Position numbers and translations under genes: made by a program. Below are positions 53,025 through 62,516 of a stretch of 64,000 bases of DNA, piece after piece (within the stretch, counting starts at the first letter, position 1; the number at the start of each line of letters is the position of its first letter). Below the pieces are notes generated by a model. The model saw nothing but the letters and a program-made list of their open reading frames with translations, was not told the origin of the DNA and searched no databases. The stretch is taken from the NCBI GenBank assembly GCA_050250955.1, contig JBFWNR010000002.1, forward strand, positions 186,001 to 250,000. Direction: 5' to 3'. The stretch is from CAWAYR01 sp050250955 (lineage in GTDB: Bacteria > Acidobacteriota > Vicinamibacteria > Vicinamibacterales > UBA2999).

Positions 53025-54785
53025 TCACGACGGCACGGCGCCGGCGCGATCGGGCCGGCGGGCCTCGGCGAACTGCGCCCGGTGCAGGCGCGCGTAGTGC
53101 CCGCCCGGCCGGGTCAGCAGCTCGTCGTGCCGGCCGGCCTCCACCAGGCGGCCGCGCTCGAAGACCAGGATGGCATCGGCGCGCTGGACCGTCGACAGCC
53201 GATGGGCGATCACGACACAGGTGCGATCGCGCATCAGGGTCGTGAGCGCCGCCTGCACCTGCCGCTCCGACTCCGAGTCCAGCGACGAGGTCGCCTCGTC
53301 GAGGACCAGGATCGGCGCGTCGCGCAGCAGCGCCCGGGCGATGGCCAGGCGCTGCCGCTGGCCGCCCGACAGGCGCTGGCCGCGCTCGCCGATCGTGGTC
53401 GCGTAGCCGGCCGGCTGGCCGAGGATGAACTCGTGGGCGTTGGCGGCGCGCGCCGCCGCTTCGATCTGCTCGGCACTGGCGTCGGGCATCCCGTAGGCGA
53501 TATTAGCCGCGATCGTGTCGTCGAACAGCACCGTGTCCTGGGTGACGATGCCGATCTGGCGGCGCAGCGACGCCAGCGTCACGTCGCGGACGTCGTGCCC
53601 GTCGACGAGGACGGCCCCGCCGGAGACGTCGTAGAACCGCGGCAGCAGGTTGGCCAGCGTGGTCTTGCCGGCGCCGCTGCGCCCGACCACCGCGACGACG
53701 TGGCCGGCCGGCACCTCGAAGGACACGCCGCTCAGCACCAGCCGGCCGTGACCGTCCTCGTAGCCGAACGACACGTCGCGGAACTCGACCGCGCGCCGGA
53801 ACGGCGGCAACGGCGTGGCGCCCGGCCGCTCGACGACTTCGGTGTGGGCGTCGAGCAGTTCGAAGACGCGTTCGGCGGCGGCGGCGGCCTGCTGGAGGTT
53901 GGCGTTGACCCGGGTCAGCTTCTTGATCGGCCCGTACATCAGCAGCAGTGCCGCCACGAACGAGGTGAACTCGCCGGGGGTCAGCCGGCCGGCGGCGATC
54001 TCCTGGCTGCCGTACCACAACGCGCCGACGATCGCCACGCCGCCGAGCGCCTCCATCAGCGGCGGCAGCACCGACAGCACGCCGGTCACGCTCATGTTGG
54101 TGCGATAGAGCAGGTCCGAGGCGGCGCGGAACTTGGCGGCCTCGCGCGGCTCGGCCAGGAACGCCTTGACGATGCGATGGCCGGCAAACGCCTCGCCGGC
54201 GACGTGTGACAGGCGTTCGAGCGCCTCCTGGCTGCGCCGCGAGACCGTGCGCAGGCGGCGGCCGAGCCGGGCCAGCGGGTAGACGACGAGCGGCGCGGCG
54301 GTGAGGCAGACCAGCGCCAGGCCGGCGTCGATGTAGACCAGGAGCGCGGCGTAGCCGACCACGGTGAGCGACTCGCGGGCCATGTCGCCGACCGTCTCGG
54401 AGACCGCCCGCTGCACCTGGCCGACGTCGTTGTTGACGCGCGACAGCAGCTGGCCGGTCGAGCGGCGGGCGAAGAACGCCGCCGACTGGCCGAGCACGTG
54501 CTCGAACAGATCGGTGCGCAAGCTGCGGACGACGCGGTGTCCGAGGTCGTCCATCCAGTAGCTGGAGAAGAACGCGCCGATGCCCTTGACGACGTAGACG
54601 ACGATGATCGCGGTGCCGACGAAGGCCAGCGATTCGCGCGCCGGCAGCACCTGGTCGAGGATCGGCTTGACGAGCCAGGCCAGCGCCGCCGAAGCGAGGC
54701 CGTAGAGCAGCATGGCGGCGAACGCTCCAGCGATGACCAGCCGGTGCGGAGCTGCGTAGCGAAGCAGGCGCAGCAGGGGTTCCAT
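53025..54785 (-). CDS. MsbA-like ABC exporter (lipid/LPS flippase type)
   Basis: The product has 586 aa, typical of a half-transporter. Six membrane helices (about 15-300) precede an ATPase with Walker A VVGRSGAGKTTLANLLPRFY, signature LSGGQRQRLAIARALL and Walker B ILVLDEATSSLDSESE. MsbA-type exporters flip lipid A or lipid-linked sugars; the neighbouring sugar-nucleotide genes fit a cell-envelope role. The start codon directly follows the galE stop (TAG-ATG), so translation is coupled. Confidence 0.88.
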   Translation of the reverse strand: MEPLLRLLRYAAPHRLVIAGAFAAMLLYGLASAALAWLVKPILDQVLPARESLAFVGTAIIVVYVVKGIGAFFSSYWMDDLGHRVVRSLRTDLFEHVLGQSAAFFARRSTGQLLSRVNNDVGQVQRAVSETVGDMARESLTVVGYAALLVYIDAGLALVCLTAAPLVVYPLARLGRRLRTVSRRSQEALERLSHVAGEAFAGHRIVKAFLAEPREAAKFRAASDLLYRTNMSVTGVLSVLPPLMEALGGVAIVGALWYGSQEIAAGRLTPGEFTSFVAALLLMYGPIKKLTRVNANLQQAAAAAERVFELLDAHTEVVERPGATPLPPFRRAVEFRDVSFGYEDGHGRLVLSGVSFEVPAGHVVAVVGRSGAGKTTLANLLPRFYDVSGGAVLVDGHDVRDVTLASLRRQIGIVTQDTVLFDDTIAANIAYGMPDASAEQIEAAARAANAHEFILGQPAGYATTIGERGQRLSGGQRQRLAIARALLRDAPILVLDEATSSLDSESERQVQAALTTLMRDRTCVVIAHRLSTVQRADAILVFERGRLVEAGRHDELLTRPGGHYARLHRAQFAEARRPDRAGAVPS

Positions 54786-55772
54786 CTAGGCGCCCCGATA
54801 GCCTCCAGGGTGGGCGGCCCGCCAGGCCGCGGCGTGCGCCACGATGGTCTCGAGGTCGCTCATCACCGGCCGCCAGCCGAGGTCGGCCTGGATCGTCGCG
54901 CTCGACGCATAGAGGGCCGACGGATCGCCGTCGCGCCGCGGTGCCGCCTGCCACGGCACCGGCGCGCCGACGACGCGCGACACCGTGTCGATGACCTCCC
55001 GCACCGACCACGGCCGGCCGGTGCCGACGTTGTAGGCGCCGCCGGCATGGCCACCGTGGAGGGCGTCGAGGGCGCGGAGGTGCGCGTCGGCCAGGTCGGT
55101 GACGTGCACGTAGTCGCGCAGGCAGGTGCCGTCCGGGGTCGGATAGTCGAGCCCGAACACCTGGAGCGGCGCGCCGCCGCGGGCGGCGTCGATGGCGCGC
55201 GGCACCAGGTGGATTTCCGGATCGTGGTCTTCGCCGAGCCGCCCGTCCGGGTCGGCGCCGGCGGCGTTGAAGTAGCGCAGGGCAATGGCCCGGAGTCCGT
55301 GGGCGGTCCGGAAGTGCCCGAGCGCGCGCTCGATCGCCAGCTTCGACTCGCCGTAGGCGTTCACCGGCACCTGGGGGTGGGTCTCGGCGATCGGCAGCGC
55401 GACCGGCTCACCGTAGGTGGCGCAGGTCGACGAGAACACCAGCTGGCCGACGCCCTCGGCGACCATCGCCTCGAGCAGGCGCAGCGAGCCGACGACGTTG
55501 TTCTCGTAGTACTTGGCCGGATGGTGCACCGACTCGCTGACCGTCAGCCAGGCGGCGAAGTGCATCACGGCGTCGACGCCGTGGTCGCGCAGCGTCGCCC
55601 GCACCGTCGCCGTGTCGTGGATCCGCGCCCGGACCAGCGGGATGCCGCGCACCGCCTCGGCGTGGCCGGCCGACAGGTCGTCGAGCACGACGACGGCGTG
55701 GCCGGCGGCGGCGAGCGCGTGCACGGCGTGGCTGCCGATGTACCCGGCTCCGCCCGTGACCAGCACCCGCAT
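54786..55772 (-). CDS. galE: UDP-glucose 4-epimerase
   Basis: The product has 328 aa. It is an NAD-dependent short-chain dehydrogenase that interconverts UDP-glucose and UDP-galactose. VTGGAGYIGSHAVHAL is the Rossmann motif, YGESKLAIE the catalytic YxxxK, and NVGTGRPWSVREVIDTV the family block near the end. It lies 8 nt after ugd and directly before the MsbA-like exporter. It probably supplies UDP-galactose for the exopolysaccharide cluster on the other strand. Confidence 0.92.
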   Translation of the reverse strand: MRVLVTGGAGYIGSHAVHALAAAGHAVVVLDDLSAGHAEAVRGIPLVRARIHDTATVRATLRDHGVDAVMHFAAWLTVSESVHHPAKYYENNVVGSLRLLEAMVAEGVGQLVFSSTCATYGEPVALPIAETHPQVPVNAYGESKLAIERALGHFRTAHGLRAIALRYFNAAGADPDGRLGEDHDPEIHLVPRAIDAARGGAPLQVFGLDYPTPDGTCLRDYVHVTDLADAHLRALDALHGGHAGGAYNVGTGRPWSVREVIDTVSRVVGAPVPWQAAPRRDGDPSALYASSATIQADLGWRPVMSDLETIVAHAAAWRAAHPGGYRGA

Positions 55773-55780
55773 GGCCGCGC

Positions 55781-57076
55781 CTACCTCCCGACCGACTTGT
55801 AGACGAAGCCCAGCTCCTTCATCTGCTCCGGCTGGTAGATGTTGCGGCCATCGAAGATCACCGGGGACTTCAGCAGCTTGCGCATGCGCGGGAAGTCCGG
55901 CTCACGGAACTCCTGCCACTCGGTGATCACCGCCAGGGCGTCGGCGCCCTTCAGCGCGTCGTAGTTCTTCTTCACGAAGGTGACGCCCTTGGGGAACAGG
56001 CCCTTGGCGACGGTCATCGCCTCGGGATCGTAGGCCTGCACCCGGGCGCCCTTCTCGATGAGGGTGCGGATGATCGGCACCGCCGGTGCTTCGCGCATGT
56101 CGTCGGTCTTGGGCTTGAAGGCCAGGCCCCAGACGGCGATGGTGCGGCCCTTGAGCGACCCGAAGTGCGCCTCCATCTTGCGCAGCAGCAGCCGCTTCTG
56201 CGACTCGTTGACCTGCTCGACGGCCTTGAGGATCCGGAAGTCGTACTTCTTGTCGCCGGAGAACTTGACAATCGCCTTGACGTCCTTGGGGAAGCAGCTG
56301 CCGCCGTAGCCGACGCCCGGGAACAGGAACGCCGGCCCGATCCGCCGGTCGCTGCCCATCGCCTGGCGCACGCGGTCGACGTCGGCGCCGTAGGCCTCGC
56401 AGACGTTGGCGATCTCGTTCATGAACGAGATCTTGGTCGCCAGCATGGCGTTGGCCGCGTACTTCGACAGCTCGGCGCTGGCGCAGTCCATCACCATGAT
56501 CGGCGCGCCGGTGCGGGTGAACGGCTTGTGCAGCGCCACCATCAGCTCGGCGGCCTGGGCGTCTTCGGCGCCGATCACCACCCGATCGGGCTTCATGAAG
56601 TCGTCGACCGCGGCGCCCTGCTTCAGGAACTCGGGGTTGCTGACGACGCTGAAGGGGTGGGTGGTCTCGCGACGGATCACCTCCCGCACCCTGGCCGCCG
56701 TGCCGACCGGCACCGTGCTCTTGTCGACGATGACCTTGTAGCCGTTCATCGCCTGGCCGATCTGCCGGGCGACGCCCATGACGTGCTGCAGGTCGGCCGA
56801 GCCGTCTTCGCCCTGCGGCGTGCCGACGGCGATGAAGATGATCTGCGAGGTCCGGACCGCCTTGGGCAGGTCGGTCGTGAAAGTCAGCCGCCCTTCCGCC
56901 TTGTTGCGACGCAGCAGGTCCTCGATGCCCGGCTCGTAGATCGGGCTCTTGCCACGCCTGAGCATCCGCACCTTGGCGGCGTCCTTGTCCACGCACACGA
57001 CGTCGTTGCCGCTCTCGGCCAGGCACGCACCGACCACCAGCCCGACATATCCCGTTCCGACCACCGCGACCTTCAT
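55781..57076 (-). CDS. ugd: UDP-glucose 6-dehydrogenase
   Basis: The product has 431 aa. It oxidises UDP-glucose to UDP-glucuronate in two steps. The NAD motif is VAVVGTGYVGLVVGACLAESGN. The conserved Thr/Lys region is SNPEFLKQGAAVDDF, and the catalytic Cys is in GVGYGGSCFPKDVKAI. WGLAFKPKTDDMREAP is the UDP-binding C-terminal motif. GGGAG lies upstream of the ATG. It heads a long minus-strand run: ugd, galE, exporter, yicC, gmk, coaBC, udg and possibly priA. Confidence 0.95.
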   Translation of the reverse strand: MKVAVVGTGYVGLVVGACLAESGNDVVCVDKDAAKVRMLRRGKSPIYEPGIEDLLRRNKAEGRLTFTTDLPKAVRTSQIIFIAVGTPQGEDGSADLQHVMGVARQIGQAMNGYKVIVDKSTVPVGTAARVREVIRRETTHPFSVVSNPEFLKQGAAVDDFMKPDRVVIGAEDAQAAELMVALHKPFTRTGAPIMVMDCASAELSKYAANAMLATKISFMNEIANVCEAYGADVDRVRQAMGSDRRIGPAFLFPGVGYGGSCFPKDVKAIVKFSGDKKYDFRILKAVEQVNESQKRLLLRKMEAHFGSLKGRTIAVWGLAFKPKTDDMREAPAVPIIRTLIEKGARVQAYDPEAMTVAKGLFPKGVTFVKKNYDALKGADALAVITEWQEFREPDFPRMRKLLKSPVIFDGRNIYQPEQMKELGFVYKSVGR

Positions 57077-57128
57077 GTGCCGCTTCGCTCCCTCTGGCGG
57101 GCCCCACCGCTGGCGCGCCGAACGTGTC

Positions 57129-57158
57129 ACGCTACCATCGCCCGACGACACATGTCAA
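57129..57158 (-). promoter_or_regulatory. Candidate sigma-70 promoter of the ugd operon
   Basis: On the minus strand TTGACA (57158-57153), 18 bases and TAGCGT (57134-57129) precede ugd by about 50 nt. The -35 is perfect; the -10 is 3/6. The same 120-bp spacer must also serve the divergent glycosyltransferase genes. For those, CATACT at 57159-57164 is a possible -10 box. Confidence 0.4.
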
Positions 57159-57196
57159 CATACTGACCCGTAAGGACTTGTTGTCCCAGGCCGGCC

Positions 57197-58345
57197 GTGG
57201 TACCGTTGCCCGACGTGCACGTGATCGTCGACTACCGTCCGGCGCTCAGGGCCCGCACCGGCATCGGCGAGTACGTGCACGAGCTGGCCCGGGCGTTGAC
57301 GGCGACCGCCCCGGCCGATGAACGGCTGACCGTGTTTTCGAGCTCGTGGGCCGACCGCATCATGCCCGGCGTGGCCGACGAGCTGCCCGGCGCGGCGCGC
57401 GTCGACCTGCGGGTGCCCGTGCGCGCCCTCACCTGGGCCTGGCACCGGCTCGGCTGGCCGCCGATCGAGCGGATGGCCGGCGACTGCGACGTCGTGCATT
57501 CGCCCACCCCGCTGCTGGTGCCGGCGCGACGGGCCGCGCAGGTCGTCACGATCTTCGACCTCCACTTCCTGCGCAATCGCCAGGCGGCCAGCGGCCCCGC
57601 CCGCCGTGACTTCCCCGACCTGGTGCGCGACCACGTCCGGCGCGCCGACCACGTCATCGCCGGCTCGTCCTACGCGGCCGGCCTCGTCGGCGCCGAGCTG
57701 GGAGTGCCGGCGGCGCGCATCACCACGACACCGCTCGGCGCGCCGGCGTGGGCGGCCGACATCCGCGCCCGCCGCGCCGGGTCGCTCGGTACCACGATCC
57801 TCTTCGTCGGCACGCTCGAGCCGCGCAAGAACGTCGGCGTGCTGCTCGACGCCTACGCGACGCTGCTGGCTCAGGCGCCCGAGGCGCCGCCCCTGGTACT
57901 GGCCGGCCGGCCGACCGCGGCAGCCGCCGAGTGGCTGGCCCGGCTCGACGCCCCGCCCCTCGCCGGTCGTGCGACCGCCACCGGCTACGTCGACGACGCG
58001 ACCCGGCGCGCCCTCTACGCCGACGCCCGGATGCTGGTGCTCCCGTCGGTCGACGAGGGCTTCGGCCTCACGGCCCTCGAAGCGCTCGCCTGCGGCGTTC
58101 CCGTGGTCGCCGCCGCCGCGGGATCGCTCCCGGAAGTCGTCGGCGACGCCGGCGTGCTGGTCGATCCGCACGACCCGATGGCCTGGACGGCGGCACTGGC
58201 GGCCCTGCTCGACGACGACACGGCGCGGGCCAGCGGCGCCCGGGGCCCGGCCCGCGCGGCACACTTCGCCTGGTCTGCCACCGCAGCCGCCACCCGCACC
58301 GCCTACGCCGCCGCCCTCGACGCGCGGCGGGCGCGGCCGTCCTGA
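57197..58345 (+). CDS. GT4-type glycosyltransferase (first of cluster)
   Basis: The product has 382 aa with a GT-B fold. The N-terminal domain starts VDYRPALRARTGIGEYVHELARAL with the glycine loop. The C-terminal donor-binding domain has ILFVGTLEPRKNVGVLLDAY and the Glu pair in VDEGFGLTALEALACGVPVV. GT4 enzymes are retaining transferases using nucleotide-sugar donors. The GTG start is preceded only by a weak AGG. It opens a plus-strand exopolysaccharide gene run. Confidence 0.85.
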   Translation: MVPLPDVHVIVDYRPALRARTGIGEYVHELARALTATAPADERLTVFSSSWADRIMPGVADELPGAARVDLRVPVRALTWAWHRLGWPPIERMAGDCDVVHSPTPLLVPARRAAQVVTIFDLHFLRNRQAASGPARRDFPDLVRDHVRRADHVIAGSSYAAGLVGAELGVPAARITTTPLGAPAWAADIRARRAGSLGTTILFVGTLEPRKNVGVLLDAYATLLAQAPEAPPLVLAGRPTAAAAEWLARLDAPPLAGRATATGYVDDATRRALYADARMLVLPSVDEGFGLTALEALACGVPVVAAAAGSLPEVVGDAGVLVDPHDPMAWTAALAALLDDDTARASGARGPARAAHFAWSATAAATRTAYAAALDARRARPS

Positions 58346-58349
58346 TCCG

Positions 58350-59426
58350 ATGCGAGTCGCCATCGACGCGCGGGAACTGGCCGGTCACCCGACCGGCGTC
58401 GGTCGCTATCTGCGCGAGTTGCTGCGCGAGTGGCGCAACGGCCCGGCCACCGCCCACGACATCGTGCTCTACAGCCACCGCCCGCCGCCCGAGCCGCCCG
58501 ACGACTGGCCGCTGCGCATCGTGCCGGGATCGGGCGGGACGCGGTGGGAACAGTGGGAGTTCGCCCGCGCCCTCGGCAGCGATCGTCCCGACGTGCTGTT
58601 CGCACCCGGCTACACGGCGCCGCTGGCCTGTCCGGCCCCGGTCGCACTGGCCGTCCACGACGTGTCCTACTTTGCGCACCCGGAGTGGTTCCGGGCCCGC
58701 GAGGGGCTGCGCCGGCGGCAGATCACCGCGTGGGCGGCCCGACGCGCGCACGTCGTGCTGGCGCCGTCGGCGTTCTCGGCCAGCGAGATCGTCCGCTTCA
58801 CCGGAGTGCCGGCGTCTCGCGTGCGGGTGGTGTATCTGGGCGTGCGGGCGCCGGCGACCCCACCGGCCCGGGAACGCCGACCGCTGGTGCTGTTTGTCGG
58901 GTCGCTGTTCCAGCGCCGGCGCATCGACGTGCTCATCGACGCCTTCGCCCGCGTCGTCGCCGACCATCCGGCCGCCCACCTCGACATCGTCGGCGACAAC
59001 CGCACGATGCCGCGCCTCGACTTCACCGCGCAGGTCGCCGCGCTCGGCCTCGGCGCCCGGGTCGGCCTGCGCCACTGGGTCGACGACGAGACCCTGACGA
59101 CGCTCTACAGCGACGCGGCGGTGTTCGCCTTCCTGTCGGAGTACGAGGGGTTCGGGTTCACGCCGCTCGAGGCGCTCGCCCACGGTGCGGTGCCGGTGGT
59201 GCTCGACACGCCGGTGGCCCGCGAGATCTACGGCGAGGCGGCGGTGCAGCTGGCCGACGGACCGCACCTGGTCGAGTCGCTGGCCGCCACGCTGCGGCAC
59301 CTGCTCGCCGATCCGGCGGCGCGGGCCCCGCACCTGGCGGCGGCGCTGCCGGTGCTGGCCCGCTACCACTGGCGCGACACCGCCGCCCACACCTGGCGCG
59401 CGATCGAGGAGGCGGCCGGTGCCTGA
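58350..59426 (+). CDS. GT4-type glycosyltransferase (second)
   Basis: The product has 358 aa. It has the same architecture as its neighbour but is clearly different in sequence: MRVAIDARELAGHPTGVGRYLRELL, VALAVHDVSYFAHPEWF, LVLFVGSLFQRRRIDVLIDAF and SEYEGFGFTPLEALAHG. The start lies 4 nt after the previous stop, and the end overlaps the GT2 gene by 8 nt. It probably adds one sugar of the repeat unit; which one cannot be told. Confidence 0.85.
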   Translation: MRVAIDARELAGHPTGVGRYLRELLREWRNGPATAHDIVLYSHRPPPEPPDDWPLRIVPGSGGTRWEQWEFARALGSDRPDVLFAPGYTAPLACPAPVALAVHDVSYFAHPEWFRAREGLRRRQITAWAARRAHVVLAPSAFSASEIVRFTGVPASRVRVVYLGVRAPATPPARERRPLVLFVGSLFQRRRIDVLIDAFARVVADHPAAHLDIVGDNRTMPRLDFTAQVAALGLGARVGLRHWVDDETLTTLYSDAAVFAFLSEYEGFGFTPLEALAHGAVPVVLDTPVAREIYGEAAVQLADGPHLVESLAATLRHLLADPAARAPHLAAALPVLARYHWRDTAAHTWRAIEEAAGA

Positions 59427-60261
59427 GCCGCTGCCCCCGCCGACGGCTGGCCTCGACATCGTCATCGTCAGCTACAACGTCCGCGACGACCTCGACCGCT
59501 GCCTGGCCAGCCTCGCCGCCGACCCGGCGACACGCCCGCGCCGCGTCACGGTGGTCGACAACGCCTCCGACGACGGCACGCTCGCGCACCTGCGACAGCG
59601 GTGGCCGGCGGTGGCGGCAATCGACGCCGGCGCCAATCTCGGCTTCGCCCGCGCCAACAACCTGGGCCTCCGCGCCACGACGCACCCGCTGGTCCTGCTG
59701 CTCAACCCCGACACCACGGTGGGCCGCGGGCAGATCGACCGGCTGGCCGCCGCGCTCGAGGCCGACCCGGGCGCAGCCGCCGCCGGCCCCCGCCTGGTCG
59801 ACGCCGAGGGCCGCCCGGAGATCTCGTTCGGGCCGCCGCTGTCGCCGTGGGGCGAGTTCCGCCAGCGGCGGCTGATGCGGGCCTACGCCGCCGGCACGGC
59901 CTGGGCGGTGGCGCGGGTGGCCCGCGAGACGACCCGCCCGGGGCCGCGGGCGTGGCTGAGCGCGGCGTGCCTGCTCGTCCGCCGCGCCGACCTCGAGGCG
60001 GTGGGTCTGCTCGACGAGCGCTTCTTCATGTACACCGAGGACGTCGATCTGTGCGTGTCGCTCGGCGCCCGCGGCCGGCGCGTGATCTTCGTGCCCGAGG
60101 CCACGATCAGCCACTGGCGCGGCCGGGCCGGGGCCGGCGACCCGACGGCGACGGCCCGCCGGCGCCGCGACAGTCATCTCGCCTACTACCGCAAGCATCA
60201 CCCCGGCTGGGCGCCGCTGCTCGCCTGGTGGCTGCGCCGACGCGGGTTCGATGTCCGATAA
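59419..60261 (+). CDS. GT2-type glycosyltransferase (rhamnosyltransferase-like)
   Basis: The product has 280 aa. The GT-A fold starts DIVIVSYNVRDDLDRCLASL. VVDNASDDGT, GANLGFARANNLGLR and LLLNPDTTVG are the nucleotide-sugar-binding strands, and FFMYTEDVDLCVSLGARGRRV is the acceptor-side motif of WbbL-type rhamnosyltransferases. The start is GTG with GGAGG just upstream, overlapping the previous gene by 8 nt. Inverting transfer is expected. The sugar specificity is unproven. Confidence 0.85.
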   Translation: MPEPLPPPTAGLDIVIVSYNVRDDLDRCLASLAADPATRPRRVTVVDNASDDGTLAHLRQRWPAVAAIDAGANLGFARANNLGLRATTHPLVLLLNPDTTVGRGQIDRLAAALEADPGAAAAGPRLVDAEGRPEISFGPPLSPWGEFRQRRLMRAYAAGTAWAVARVARETTRPGPRAWLSAACLLVRRADLEAVGLLDERFFMYTEDVDLCVSLGARGRRVIFVPEATISHWRGRAGAGDPTATARRRRDSHLAYYRKHHPGWAPLLAWWLRRRGFDVR

Positions 60262-60285
60262 TCGCCACGAGTCGGCCGACCCCTG

Positions 60286-61401
60286 ATGCGAATCGCCATC
60301 GACGCGCGGAAGCTCCACGACTTCGGCATCGGCACCTACATCCGCAACCTGGTCCACCAGCTCGCGGCACTCGATCCGGCGTCGGAATACGTGCTGCTCG
60401 CCCGCCCTGGCGACCTGGCCGAAGCGACGGCCGCCGGGGCCAACGTCCGCGCCGTGGCCGAATCGGCCCGCCCGTACTCGCTCGGCGAGCAGCTGCGTCT
60501 GCCGCTGGCCGCCCGCCGGCTCCACGCCGATCTGTTCCACGCGCCGCACTACGTGCTGCCGCCGCTCGTGCCCGGGCGCACGGTGGTGACCATCCACGAC
60601 TGCATCCACCTGCGCTTTCCGCGCTACCTGCCGAGCCGGGCCGCCTGGCTCTACGCCCACACGATGATCCGCGTCGCGGCGCGCAAGGCGGCGTGCATCC
60701 TGACGGTGTCGGAGGCGTCCAAGCGCGACATCCTGCACTACACCGGCGTCCGCCCCGAGAAGGTGGTGGTCGTGCACAACGGCATCGACGCGCGGTTTGC
60801 GGCGATCCCCGACGACGCGGCCCTCGAACGGGTCCGGCTGCGCTTCGATCTGTCGCACCCGTTCGTCCTCTACGTCGGCAACATCAAGCCGCACAAGAAC
60901 CTCGAGCGGCTGATCGAAGCCTTCGCGATGGCCCGCACCGCCGGGCCCGACGACCTGCGGCTGGTCGTGATCGGCGACGAGGTCGGCAAGTACCCCGCGC
61001 TGCGTCAGATGGTCCATCGCCATCGCCTCGACAAACAGGTGCGTTTCTTCGGCTTCCAGCCGGCGGCGACCCTGGTGGCCTTCTACCGCCTGGCGCGGGC
61101 GTTCGTGTTCCCGTCGCTGTACGAGGGCTTCGGCCTGCCGCCGCTCGAGGCGATGGCCAACCTCACGCCGGTGGTCACCTCGAACGTCTCCTCGCTGCCG
61201 GAGGTGGTCGGCGACGCGGCCCTGCTGGTCGATCCCTACGACAGCGCGTCGATCGCCGACGGCATCCGCCGCGTGGTCGTCGACGAGGCGCTGCGCGCCG
61301 ACCTCATCGCCCGCGGCCGGACCCGGGTACAGGAGTTCTCGTGGGTGCGGGCGGCGTCGCGCACCCTCGACGTCTATCGCGACGTGGCGGGCCGCCGCTG
61401 A
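60286..61401 (+). CDS. GT4-type glycosyltransferase (third)
   Basis: The product has 371 aa. MRIAIDARKLHDFGIGTYIRNLVHQLA is the N-terminal loop. VTIHDCIHLRFPRYLPSRAAWLY is the acceptor domain. VLYVGNIKPHKNLERLIEAFA and SLYEGFGLPPLEAMAN are the donor-binding blocks with both Glu. It resembles mannosyltransferases of the MtfB/WbaZ group, but this is only suggestive. Its TGA shares a base with the next ATG. Confidence 0.87.
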   Translation: MRIAIDARKLHDFGIGTYIRNLVHQLAALDPASEYVLLARPGDLAEATAAGANVRAVAESARPYSLGEQLRLPLAARRLHADLFHAPHYVLPPLVPGRTVVTIHDCIHLRFPRYLPSRAAWLYAHTMIRVAARKAACILTVSEASKRDILHYTGVRPEKVVVVHNGIDARFAAIPDDAALERVRLRFDLSHPFVLYVGNIKPHKNLERLIEAFAMARTAGPDDLRLVVIGDEVGKYPALRQMVHRHRLDKQVRFFGFQPAATLVAFYRLARAFVFPSLYEGFGLPPLEAMANLTPVVTSNVSSLPEVVGDAALLVDPYDSASIADGIRRVVVDEALRADLIARGRTRVQEFSWVRAASRTLDVYRDVAGRR

Positions 61402-62516
61402 TGCGCGTCGCGCTGGTGCACGACTGGCTCACCGGGATGCGCGGCGGCGAGAAGGCGCTCGAGCAGATCGCGGCGCTCTTCCCCGGCGCCGACCTGTTCA
61501 CGCTGGTCCACGTGCCGGGCAGCGTCTCGGCGCGGCTGGAGGCCCATCCCATCCACACCGCCTTCATCCAGCGCCTGCCGCTGGTGGCGCGGGCCTACCG
61601 CCACTACCTGCCGCTCTTCCCCGCCGCCATCGAGCGGCTCGACCTGGCCGGGTTCGACCTGGTCGTCAGCTGCAGCCACTGCGTGGCCAAGTCGGTGATT
61701 GTGCCCCCCGGTGCCCGCCACCTCTGCTACTGCCTGACGCCGATGCGCTACGCCTGGGATCAGTTCGACGCCTACTTCGGCCCGGCGCGCATCGGGCGGG
61801 CGGCCAGCGCGGTCATGAGGCCGATCATGGCCCGGCTGGCCCGCTGGGACCGTGCCACGGCCGACCGCCCCAACCGCTATCTCGCGATTTCTCAGTATGT
61901 TGCGCGGAGAATCTGGCTGTACTATAATCGCCAGTCGGCGATCGTCCATCCGCCGGTCGATACCGAGGCCTTCACGCCCGGCGGCCCCGGAACGGGCGGT
62001 GCCTTCCTGATCGTGTCGGCCTTGGTGCCCTACAAACGCCTGGAGGTGGCCATCGCGGCCGCCCACGCCGCGCGGCTGCCGCTGGACATCATCGGCGACG
62101 GCCCGGAACGCCGTCACCTCGAGTCGCTGGCGGCCAGCGGCCCTGGCGTACGCCTGCTCGGCCGCCTCGACGACGCCGCGGTGCTCGCCCACTACCGGAC
62201 CGCGGCCGCCGTGCTGCTGCCCGGTGAAGAGGACTTCGGGCTGGTGCCGGTCGAGGCCCAGGCCTGCGGCCGGCCGGTCGTCGCCCTCGGCCGCGGCGGC
62301 GCCACCGAGACGGTCGTCCACGGCGAGACCGGCCTGCTGGTCGACGACGACCGCGTCGAGTCGTGGACGGCGGCGCTGGCCGACGCCGCCGGCCGCCGCT
62401 GGGACGCCGGGCGCATCCGCGCCAACGCCGAGCGCTTCGGCCAGGCCCGTTTCCGCGCCGAGTTCCAGGCCGCGGTCGACGAGGTGCTGGCCGCTCCGGC
62501 CGAGGCGCGATGGTAA
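61401..62516 (+). CDS. GT4-type glycosyltransferase (fourth, WbaZ-like)
   Basis: The product has 371 aa. The N-terminus MRVALVHDWLTGMRGGEKALEQIAALFPGADLFTLVH, with CYCLTPMRYAWDQFDAYFG, is typical of WbaZ-like mannosyltransferases. The donor domain has FLIVSALVPYKRLEVAIAAA and the shortened Glu motif EEDFGLVPVEAQACGRPVVA. It overlaps the preceding gene by one base and the sugar-phosphate transferase by 7 nt. Confidence 0.87.
   Translation: MRVALVHDWLTGMRGGEKALEQIAALFPGADLFTLVHVPGSVSARLEAHPIHTAFIQRLPLVARAYRHYLPLFPAAIERLDLAGFDLVVSCSHCVAKSVIVPPGARHLCYCLTPMRYAWDQFDAYFGPARIGRAASAVMRPIMARLARWDRATADRPNRYLAISQYVARRIWLYYNRQSAIVHPPVDTEAFTPGGPGTGGAFLIVSALVPYKRLEVAIAAAHAARLPLDIIGDGPERRHLESLAASGPGVRLLGRLDDAAVLAHYRTAAAVLLPGEEDFGLVPVEAQACGRPVVALGRGGATETVVHGETGLLVDDDRVESWTAALADAAGRRWDAGRIRANAERFGQARFRAEFQAAVDEVLAAPAEARW

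Noticed and set aside
53001..53028. GTG at 53028 as the start of the YicC gene
   Set aside because: It would make a GTGA overlap with the exporter, but the family's conserved N-terminus begins at the ATG at 53001 or 52998, and GGAGAG is well placed for the first.
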